Assembly (NCBI GenBank): GCA_010094045.1
Contig: ML986678.1
Location: 62,001-126,000 of the forward strand
DNA from: Lojkania enalia
Lineage: Eukaryota; Ascomycota; Dothideomycetes; Pleosporales
Length of the DNA: 64,000 bases
Direction: 5' to 3'
In this document: positions 55,614 to 64,000 of the stretch, piece by piece
How positions within the stretch are numbered: the first letter of the stretch is position 1
How the letters are laid out: every line of letters starts with the position of its first letter
Notes under the pieces: generated by a model
What the model saw: the letters and a program-made list of their open reading frames with translations, nothing else
Told to the model about the DNA's origin: nothing
Database searches by the model: none
Position numbers and translations under genes: made by a program

Positions 55614-58103
55614 CCAGGTGTACTAAATACGTCCTAACTGCTTAGCTGGCGTGGTGCGCCTCGGGACCGAAATGGAAGCTAATCGACGGGTACGAGAGGG
55701 ACATATGTGTTATCTGGCCGAACAATAAATAACTAGGAATTCTTCTTGCTCGAGCTCTCGACACCTTGGACATTCGGACCTTTCGCGTCAAGCTCGGGAA
55801 GCGCTATGGCACGGGATCGTATTAACAGTAGCGACTGTTATACTTCGCTGGGAGAGAACGAGGTGGCGGGATATGAGAGTCTTTTGGGGGAGGTTAAAGT
55901 ATATATACAAGGAGACGAAGACTGAAGCGGAAATAGCAAGCCTTTGCTCGTAGCGGGGCAAGGCTTGTATCGAGAAACAACAGCAAGGCAACAGGACGCA
56001 AACCAAATGTCGGGGAAATCATGAACTATGGATTGCGATGCTGCTTGCTCTTACGCGCCGTGCCTGCTCCGGTGAGACTAGGCGAGCGATGACCAAGCAG
56101 ACAAGCTGGGATGTGGAAAAATAAACTATCATTTTGAGGCTAAATGGGACATTGCGTGCGAAATGTGCGAAAATATACTTTCTAAAATGAGAGTCAAGTA
56201 AGAGTGCGAACGGAAAAATTCCCACTTCCTACAACAAGACGCTTGAGTGAGCCGGAAATGCCACTTGAAAACATCTACATGCCACGTTAGATGTGAGATA
56301 TTAGCCTCCTAGCCAGGGGCATTCACTGAGGTATCATGCAGTTTTTACTACTACCAATAATTCGGCGCGAGATGCCGAAATGTTTTGCCAATATGACAGG
56401 GGAAGCAAAGCGACAACCTAATTTCGTATGACTGAGTGGCCTTCTATCAAGTTAGGAGCAGCAACTACTAGATTGGATTGATGCGGAATTGAGATGTAGT
56501 ATGAGGCTCTAGCTATCCTCTATTATACACTTATCCAACCAAATCCAAAGATGCTGCTACATAAATTCACCTAGGCGCGGCGATTTGCTTGAGTCTTTCC
56601 TTTTGGTCATATTAGTAGTAAACGAGCCCAATTCCTTCTTCGCTCTTATGGCTTGAAGTATAATTAACATCTAAGAGATCACCATAGAGGTTCCGACTCC
56701 AGCGTGCTCCTAAGCAATCACATGCTGGCGGTAGGCCGTATCGCCGTCAGGCCTCGACCAGGGCTCGGACCAAACCTTTCATATGTATGTTGTTGTAGCG
56801 GAGGCCATCCTATACGTGTAACATCCTGATATACGCCATCGCAGGCGCCATGTGAACATTCCTCGTCGACCTAAGGATGTCGGTGCCTGCATGCATGGAC
56901 CCCGATTGTCTTAGGAGAATATTCTGCCCAGAATCCAACTCCCGTCCATTATTATTAGATACTTGGCAATGCCGCAGGTGCTCACATATCCATCATCCCG
57001 TTCGAACGATCAGTTGTGTGTTACAAAGAATCCCTCCAATCCTCTCAGAACCGCGGAGAGCTATTATGTTGAGTCGACCAACACGCGATGATGGCCGCAT
57101 TTTCATTGACACTATCATATGTCGGACAGGTAATCGATGACAATAGAGCTTATGACGCGTGTGTTTTGTGGCATCGAGGCATTGGTATTGTCTAGAATTG
57201 GACTCGAGGTACGTTCGTGAAAGCGCGTACCAGATGGATCTGGGGACCAGGATTCACCGTGTGCGAACGCCACTCAAGGGCCAAAATTGGCGGACGAGAT
57301 GTAAGGCAGAATTCAAAGCAATTTGTGCGATGTCATGAGGTGCTGCAAATAATGCTGGCGGAATAGACGGAGGTGGAGAGAGCATGTGACAACTGATTGC
57401 ACATGGCCTGAAAATTGCAGGGATGATACATGGCCAAGAGTTCGGCAGACGCCGCTTCCCACAGCATTGCCCTAGTCTATCGCCAAACACCAACCATCCC
57501 GACATTTTCGCTGTTAGTACTGGGAATTACTCCTCTCCAGCGAGCATAGTCATTTATTTTCCTTCAAATGCCCCGTAGTCACCTAAGCTCATAATTATCA
57601 ACAAGCTCAAGACAAAATTCCACTCTAAGATTCTCTCCATGCCGTCCGTATACATCCTGCACAGTGTTCGTGGTCTCCAACTCCCCTAGGCTTCGACCAT
57701 ATTGAGCTCTTATCCAATCTGCTATTGGAGACTAGCTTCATACTCTTACATTCTGAGATGAATTTTAATACCAAGACAATCACAGAGTAGCCTGAGCCCT
57801 GCAATCCCCAAGCTTGCAACAGCCTAAAGCTGGCAAAGCAGTAGCTAAAAATCCTCCAGAGCTCCCTTCAACCGCGGTACAGATCGTTTCTAGATAGTTA
57901 ATCAGCTAAAGCGAGTCGTTTTATATTGCGGAAGCGGCCATGATTCGATAGCGCAAGAACGGAGGAGAGGTTATAGGCCACTCGGCGAAGGACTGCTCAC
58001 TACACTCCCGAGTTCAAATTTTTTAAGTCTTAGTACACTTCATCTATGCGCATCGAACTAACACTGAATTTAAGTAAGCACTCGATAAGAAATGCCACTT
58101 CGA
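55614..58103. other. 2.5 kb without a recognisable gene
   Basis: Stops are frequent in all frames. ORFs such as 56877-57140 (+) and 57254-57505 (-) have no recognisable content. May hold decayed DNA, but no relic could be read. Confidence 0.4.
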
Positions 58104-58460
58104 TTACTTCAGAAGAGACAATGGTTTTGGTATTGGTCTTCTGGTACGCGTACCTACGAGCTCCCGAATAGGGCTCCTAAACGGGCATCCAGGTGGGGGT
58201 GGTGAATACCATCTCATAGGGTCCACGATCATCAACCTCTCCCATACAGCGGCGAGTGGGAGAGAAATCGTAGATGAGGAGTGCACCGTATGAAAATGTA
58301 TGCCATCTACCAAAAGGAGACTCGCAGAAGCTGAAATCTTGATGCCCTTGGTCATGATCGTTCTTGCCGTCTCCTCATCGCTCATTCCATCCCTCTCGTA
58401 CTCTATTAGCGCATTCAATGCCCTATCCGGTTGGGCTTTTGTGGTAGTTCCAATTTTCAT
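58104..58460 (-). CDS. short ORF, 118 aa, doubtful
   Basis: Starts at ATG 58460 with M-K-I-G-T-T-T-K-A-Q-P-D-R-A-L-N-A-L-I-E-Y-E, a plausible helix (ALNALIEYERDGMSDEE), and ends in a Pro/Arg-rich stretch. No domain recognised. May be a relic of a longer gene. Confidence 0.25.
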   Translation of the reverse strand: MKIGTTTKAQPDRALNALIEYERDGMSDEETARTIMTKGIKISASASLLLVDGIHFHTVHSSSTISLPLAAVWERLMIVDPMRWYSPPPPGCPFRSPIRELVGTRTRRPIPKPLSLLK

Positions 58461-59331
58461 CGTATGTAATCTCTAGATGAACGCTCATGGCAGGGCAGTT
58501 CTAGCAGGCATTTTCGCATTTGCGATACTATCAGTATAAGCAGTGATAGTAAAACGGTATAAATTACCTCCCTTTGTCTAGCGGAAGCACCAGCATAATA
58601 GTAAGACTACGTTATATCGAGACATTTGCAGACCGACCAGACTTTCTATGTACGTATATCCTAGTAATATTGAACCATCCCCAGACATCATTTACTTACT
58701 ATCACTCTAGGGACAACCACAAACATAGCTTTATAGTTGATAATTGAGCCTAGGATCGACATATCAGCAATTTCGATTATTGCACTCTGGCCACTAGTGC
58801 AGAATACTCCTCCACCTGGGCATCACCCCCGGCCCCCCACTGAGACTGTTTTACACCACACCCACAATCCCAATCCCGGGAATCTGCAAAGGCGAAGCCG
58901 GCATGGCCATCCCCAGTTCGGTGTGCCTGAGTTTGAACTCCAACTGCTAGATAGGAGTATATCCCCGCACAGACATTGGCCTACCAAATCCTTCGCCATC
59001 AAGACGTGTACGAGATGCTAGGGATGGTGAGACCCTGGAGAGCGTTTTCCTAGTGTTAGAGGTCAACGAATCGCCACAGCTTCAATTCCGACCAAGTACT
59101 CGTCAATACTTTTGTGTTTCAGGTTCATGGAAATTGTGACTGAACGACTAGTCAGCACTCTATTACCAACCACAACCTTACCTTCTAATTGCCAATCAAC
59201 ATAGATAAGAACTGGGCCGGAGAAGATGGAAGATAGTATGCATGAGGTTCAAATTAGGACACCTTTTCTTTTTGCTTCGAGAATTTTCCACCAAGCCTCC
59301 AAGGTATACCCTAGAAGTCAAACCAGTGGCA
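58461..59331. other. intergenic, no gene
   Basis: ORF 58737-59021 (+) is His/Pro-rich and looks accidental. A short inverted repeat (actatca/tgatagt) lies near 58525-58550. Nothing else seen. Confidence 0.35.
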
Positions 59332-59356
59332 GTGACGTGATCACGTGCAACGTCAC
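59332..59356. promoter_or_regulatory. CRE half-sites around an E-box palindrome
   Basis: gtgacgt (59332-59338) and its exact inverse acgtcac (59350-59356) flank a 12-bp perfect palindrome acgtgatcacgt (59335-59346), overlapping CACGTG at 59342-59347. It lies about 120 bp upstream of the 59476 start. TGACGT is bZIP/CRE-type and CACGTG is bHLH-type by established knowledge; use here is inferred. Confidence 0.45.
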
Positions 59357-59475
59357 CCGACGACCCTGTCTTCACACCACCCATATTATTGCCGTCCCCC
59401 CCAATAATCTCAGCCGTACCAAACACTTCCACAGCTTTAGTTTTCTCTTTGCTCACGCCTACGCTCCGGTCCATA

Positions 59476-60363
59476 ATGCCGAGCCCATCTTCCACACCCG
59501 ACGGCTATTTCCCCGTCCACTTCCACCACTCACCTCTAGAAGAGGCTATCCAAAACTTTCTCCACCACCTCTCTGTAACTGTAGATCTCATCCACACTCA
59601 CGGCCCGTTCAGACTTCACGATGGAACCATCTTTGTCCGCGCAGGGGACCCGAACACCGCAATCTCGACCCTCGACATCGCGTCCTCGTTTGCCGCCGCA
59701 CAGGACGCACCCATACAAACCCTAGGGCCTGCATCCGCGGACCTACAAACCTTCACCCAGCTCTGGACCGCGACAAAGCGGCTACTAGACGCTATTCTCG
59801 ACTCACACTCCCTGCCGCAGGACTCGTTTAACTGGGGCGTTCTGGGCCTGGCATCAGGTGGAATGGATCCAGATGAGGGGTTTGTGGCGCTCAAGGATCG
59901 ACTTAAGAGCGCGTTGACGGCGCTGCCGAACTTAGAAATGACGATGGGGAGGGATAGGGGTGCGACGGAGATTGGAACCCGCCTGGATAGGTTGGTAAGG
60001 GCGAATCGGGAGGTGCATGCTTGTAGTCGGTTGCTGTTGGCTGCGATGAGGGGGTGGGGGAGCTTGAGGTGGTTTCACGCTGTTTGTGTGGCTGAGAGGT
60101 GGGCGGGGAGTTTGGGATATAGGCGCGGGGAAAGGAGTATAGGAGGGAGAGGCGAGGGAGATATAGAGGGAGAAGAGGGTGATGTAGATAGGGAAATTGA
60201 GGGAGGGATGACTGGGGGAGAGGGGGATATGGAGGGAGAAACGACCGAGGCAAAAGGGAAAATAGAAGAAAAAAATGAGGATGAAGGAGATAGGAAAGAT
60301 ATGGATGAGATTGATAAATTGGAAAAACCCGAGGTGGGAGAGGGGGTTGTTGTCGAAGCTTGA
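59476..60363 (+). CDS. hypothetical protein with Gly/Glu-rich tail, 295 aa
   Basis: Single exon. Residues 1-215 look globular and helical (S-P-L-E-E-A-I-Q-N-F-L-H-H-L; L-I-H-T-H-G-P-F-R-L-H-D-G; R-A-N-R-E-V-H-A-C-S-R-L-L). The last 80 residues are low-complexity Gly/Glu/Asp/Lys, encoded by GGA/GAG-rich DNA. The ATG at 59476 is chosen because the open frame upstream has no other ATG. No signal peptide or membrane helix. No family recognised. Tail to tail with the MFS gene, about 210 bp apart. Confidence 0.6.
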   Translation: MPSPSSTPDGYFPVHFHHSPLEEAIQNFLHHLSVTVDLIHTHGPFRLHDGTIFVRAGDPNTAISTLDIASSFAAAQDAPIQTLGPASADLQTFTQLWTATKRLLDAILDSHSLPQDSFNWGVLGLASGGMDPDEGFVALKDRLKSALTALPNLEMTMGRDRGATEIGTRLDRLVRANREVHACSRLLLAAMRGWGSLRWFHAVCVAERWAGSLGYRRGERSIGGRGEGDIEGEEGDVDREIEGGMTGGEGDMEGETTEAKGKIEEKNEDEGDRKDMDEIDKLEKPEVGEGVVVEA

Positions 60364-60574
60364 TGCCTGGCTTGCATTTGCGTTGGATACCTTGTTCTTC
60401 CTGTCGGCGGTTTTGGAGGCCTTCTAATAGAGGTGGGGTTTCAAGGAGTTTCAAGGCTCTTGGGTATATGATAGATGGGTGGCTAGCATCACCTTCATTT
60501 CGATAGACCATTGCGCTTCAACGCGCCATTAAAAATATACTGAAAATGCCAGCCATGGAATATCCTCTTTCCAT

Positions 60575-62503
60575 CTAATGTTTGCCTCCGACTTTCCCCG
60601 CGCCTCTGAAAAATAGTAATACAACCACCAGGCCCGCCCATGCTATTCCGAAATTAAACCATGCAGCACTCCTAATGCCATCTTTCAACCCTGTATCCCC
60701 AGGTAGCAGCTTATGGCCCTCACCACCGATATCTTCCACGCTCAACCCCTTCCGATTTGCAATTACGGCGGTCTGGATCGCGGTATCGATTGCTAACCCT
60801 ATTGCTCGGCCGACCTGCCCTACGGCGTTTATAAGCGCCCCACCTAATGCTTGATCTTCGGCCGGTAAACTCTTGGCCGTAAAGAGGGTTAGGGTTGGGT
60901 ATAATGTATCTGCGCCGCAGACGGAGAGAACCATGGCTGGAAAGCCGTACGCCCAGTATGTGGTATTCGTTGGGAGAGGAATGGCAAAGAGTAAAGAGGA
61001 GATTGATACAGAGATGGTGCCAAACACGAGGATGAAGTCACCGCGGACACGTGAGAGGAGCTGCGCGGTTACTATAGCAACAATTACACCAGAGACGCCC
61101 GTTGGGATGAATCGGAGTGTTGTTTGGATTACTGAGAGGCCGAGGTAGTCCTGGAACCTAGTGCTTAATTAGTATATTGATTTTGAAGAGGGTATGGGAG
61201 ACCAACCAGTATGTAGCGAAGATTAGGAAGTTGTTGAAGGAGGCGAAGAAAAGGAGCATAATAACGTTTGCGGCTGAAAATCGCACGTTCTTGAAGATAC
61301 TGACTTTCATCAGCGGGCGGCCCTTTCCAAGTTTCTCGAGAAATTGTTGCCAAAAGACAAAGATGGCAATTAAGATGACCGACACAACGATTAGAGAGGG
61401 CACCCAAGGTGTACGCCAGCCAACAACGTTTCCTTCTGTTAGTGCGAAGAGTAGGACGAGTAGGCCAACGGTGATGAGTGTCCCGCCGACCCAGTCGACA
61501 TTGTTGCGCATAGAGATAGGCTCGGACTGCAGAGGTGGAAGAGGGATTACGAAGTACCCAGCGACTGTGACAGTCCCGGCAAGTATAGCAAAGATCCAGA
61601 ACACCCACTTCCAAGTCAGGTATTCTCCAAGTACACCGGCCTATTGATATTAGTGTCTGCGAAAGCGACGAGGCGGATTGACGCACGAAGATGTTACCGA
61701 AGATGCCTCCGAGGGGTGCCGCTCCTCCTTCTCAGAGTCAGCCAAATTATTCAACGGCTTAGTTGCGGGCTATATCATTACCAAAACAGGAGAAAGCATA
61801 GTTCTTCGCCTTGCCAGGAGGAAATGTGACACCAAGAATGCCAATAGCCGTCGGAACCATGGCGGCCGCTCCAAGTCCCTGCAGACCACGGAAGATATCG
61901 AAACCAATTTCATCGGGAACAAAAGGTACGACGAGGGAGGTGATAGTAAACCACACTGAACCCCACATGAATATCAATCTCTTGCCGTATACATCCGCCA
62001 AGCGGCCCCAGAGCAGCTAAACCTTCATCAGTAATTGTATTCCGTATCGAGAGAAGTTTTGCAGGACGAACCAAGAAACATCCAAAGGTTAAAGAATAAG
62101 CAGAGACAACCCACTGCTGTCGACTGTCCGGGATATCGAGTTCTTTGCCGATGGTCGGGAGTAGGATAACGGCGGCCTGAACACCCATTGTCTACGATCT
62201 AATTAGTACTCATGCACCATACCAAACATTCGACCCAGCACCATCAATCAATGTAGTTATCCGAGGCAGAAGAATAAAACATACGTTCAAGAAAGAAGCA
62301 CACGTGACGGTAATGACCAGCGCTATACACCTCGCCCTTGAAAATGGCAAGTTGCGACCCTCCTCCGATACCACAATGTTTTCCTCTTTCTCGCCTAGCA
62401 CAACCTGTGCCTTCGCATCATTGACCCCTACTCCATCCATCGCAACATCCTTCTCTTCGCGATATTGTTCAATACTTAATCTCATTTCCCCGACTTTGCC
62501 CAT
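60575..62503 (-). CDS. MFS transporter, DHA2-type drug:H+ antiporter
   Basis: Six exons: 62503-62285, 62191-62072, 62016-61782, 61727-61687, 61640-61207, 61157-60575; introns 93, 55, 54, 46 and 49 bp. 543 aa. A cytosolic N-terminus of about 60 residues precedes the first helix (C-I-A-L-V-I-T-V-T-C-A-S-F-L-N). Motif A is G-R-L-A-D-V-Y-G-K-R. Other landmarks are R-G-L-Q-G-L-G-A-A, A-P-L-G-G-I-F-G-N (on the 41-nt exon 4), W-K-W-V-F-W-I, T-L-R-F-I-P-T-G and A-L-I-N-A-V-G-Q-V-G-R-A-I-G. About 14 hydrophobic helices fit the DHA2 group, which exports drugs, toxins or small metabolites using the proton gradient. No biosynthetic genes adjoin it, so the substrate is open. Confidence 0.92.
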
Positions 62504-63245
62504 GTTCGTTCAACCAGAGTTCAAGATCACCTAGGAGGCGCGAAACGCGAGTTTTTCGGCGATGAGACGCCTCCAGCGTGGCGGTCCAGTCAATTTGAGT
62601 GAACCTGAGAGCGGCACAAGGCGGCATTTCGGTAAGATGTGCTATGTGGGGTCCGAGGCGAGGCGTAACCAAGGATAAATATTTGGATTGGTGAGCATCT
62701 TTGGTCCAAGAGTGGCGGGCGCGGAATCAAGCCGCAAGCGTGACTTTGCGTGCGAATCCCCGACATGCCCGTGCGTAGGATAGAAAAGATCGAGAAAGGG
62801 CGTGTATATGATGCAAGGATAGAATACAGATCAGGAACGCTTGGTGTTTTTGGGGACAGGTTCGTATTTGTTGTGGAACGGTGATTGGAGGCGAAGTGCG
62901 ACGTGGAACATGAAGTCTGAGCGTTGATTAGTTGCTTGCTCCGGTTCGGGTTTATTTAATTGATTGCAATGACTCACTAGTACACATAGAATCACAAGGT
63001 ACGACGCTATTCTATGAGGATAAACATGTAAACGATCGTCGTGAGCTACAAAAACCCTATCGTAGAATTCCTCCATGATGCTCTCGGGGAGAACTTGCGA
63101 TCAATTAAAGAGACGGTAAGCTAGCCAATCACATCGCTTCACTAGGATTGCTCAACCTAGGAGAAGAGATGGTATCAAATGGTAGACGGACATGGAACTG
63201 CGCCAGATCCAATAATACTCTCTCGTTCTTACCTACCTTGCGGCT
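62504..63245. other. promoter of MFS gene, no other firm gene
   Basis: An 81-codon minus ORF at 62831-63076 (M-E-E-F-Y-D-R-V-F-V-A-H-D-D-R) has partly protein-like sequence and could be a gene fragment, but no family or partner exon was found. Confidence 0.35.
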
Positions 63246-63754
63246 ATGTTGGCGGCCGTATCTAGTCCTTTCCTTTTCAATTCACGTAAGCACTGTAACT
63301 ATACATCCTCTAGTTACCCAGCACGAACAATCCCAGGCAGCGGCAACGCCTTCAAACCCAAGCAAATACTTAACTGGATCCCAAAGCCCTACTATGAGTT
63401 GGTCGGGGACGGAATGGAAAATCTGGCGAAAGCCACTGTCACGGAAATCTTCCCCATCCTCCCGAGGCGATCATATTGGACGGCGGGTGTGGCACAAGTG
63501 TTAGAACCGCTGCGTTTGTTTCTGCATTTCGTTCTATATATATGGATACGGGAAGCCTATCCATTAAGGGGCTCGACATTGACGAGGATAGGCTTGCCCC
63601 CTATCAGTAGAAGATCACCAAGAATAACTGGCCCGTAGAAGCCACCCAAGCAGTCAAGGAACTTTACAGAACCCCTAAAACCGACGGAACCGTAGATTTC
63701 GAATCCGATAAAGAGAAACAAGAGGAAGCGATCGAGATCATTGAGACGGAATAG
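63246..63754 (+). pseudogene. unknown gene relic with frameshift and stop
   Basis: A plus-strand frame from 63246 reads protein-like through I-L-N-W-I-P-K-P-Y-Y-E-L-V-G-D-G-M and L-E-P-L-R-L-F-L-H-F-V-L-Y. Near 63570-63580 the natural reading moves to another frame (G-L-D-I-D-E-D-R-L-A-P-Y-Q), meets TAG at 63608-63610, then continues N-N-W-P-V-E-A-T-Q-A-V-K-E-L-Y-R to a stop at 63754. The TAG follows Gln and could be a former CAG. Not recognised by name. A missed intron cannot be fully excluded for the frame change. Confidence 0.45.
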
Positions 63755-64000
63755 TGTAAGATGGATGGATATTCAGAGATTGACGGAGGGAAGCTATGAC
63801 TCAGGTATATAGCTAGCATTGCTATTGCGATAAAGTAGGGTCTAGATGTATTGGGACATGGATCATGCAGATGTCTAAATGGATGGCTTTTAAAGCCAAT
63901 TTTGCCATTTCAAAGTTATTCGGTAGAATACATGGTATCGGGATCATGAGCTAAGCTATGGTCCTCGTAAGCTTGGATTTCAGGGGAGATACGTAGATTC

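Noticed and set aside
58737..59021. His/Pro-rich plus ORF
   Set aside because: Composition-driven; no start context, domain or splice partner.
62730..62770. tRNA-like T-arm sequence
   Set aside because: No matching acceptor stem, D-arm or anticodon arm around it.
62831..63076. 81-codon minus ORF near the MFS gene
   Set aside because: Partly protein-like but no family and no partner exon; kept only as a note.

Overview
This window looks like nuclear DNA of a filamentous ascomycete. The conserved genes carry short GT-AG introns, mostly 46-60 bp, and match fungal families: Rat1/Xrn2, Uso1/p115, a Gyp5-type TBC protein and a DHA2-type MFS transporter. Several lineage-type families suggest a Leotiomycete (Helotiales-like), but that is inference from memory of similar proteins. 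No tRNA, rRNA, CRISPR array or intact transposon was seen.

Left edge (1-6.4 kb): strongly AT-rich DNA rich in TpA and poor in CpA, the mark of repeat-induced point mutation (RIP). On the minus strand it holds the wreck of a NACHT-ankyrin (fungal NLR/STAND) gene. The 99-nt ankyrin repeats contain a 326-base N gap whose stated length does not fit the repeat period.

6.4-33 kb: a DUF4396 membrane protein; an uncharacterised nuclear-type protein (8.5 kb) with a possible distant relative at 27.6 kb; a hypothetical protein; an SDR; a TBC-domain RabGAP; a long pyrimidine-rich stretch; an MDR oxidoreductase pseudogene with two frameshifts and a stop; a multicopper oxidase with a 12-nt-repeat tail; an alpha/beta hydrolase. 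Eroded ORFs lie between them.

33.8-40.8 kb: a housekeeping pair, USO1/p115 (-) and RAT1/XRN2 (+), transcribed divergently.

41.9-49.2 kb: an accessory cluster. A C2H2-finger protein with two C-terminal membrane helices (-) lies head-to-head with a CorA-like protein with two C-terminal membrane helices (+). Next to them is a secreted cysteine-rich protein of three repeated modules (-). The head-to-head pair is the best candidate here for an undescribed two-component system.

50-64 kb: a secreted BNR/Asp-box propeller, a stand-alone AA8-type cytochrome, a CCCH-finger pseudogene, a hypothetical gene with an acidic tail behind a CRE/E-box palindrome, a six-exon MFS transporter and a final pseudogene. 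Exon models were built by hand; each multi-exon model sums to a whole number of codons, which supports the splice sites chosen.
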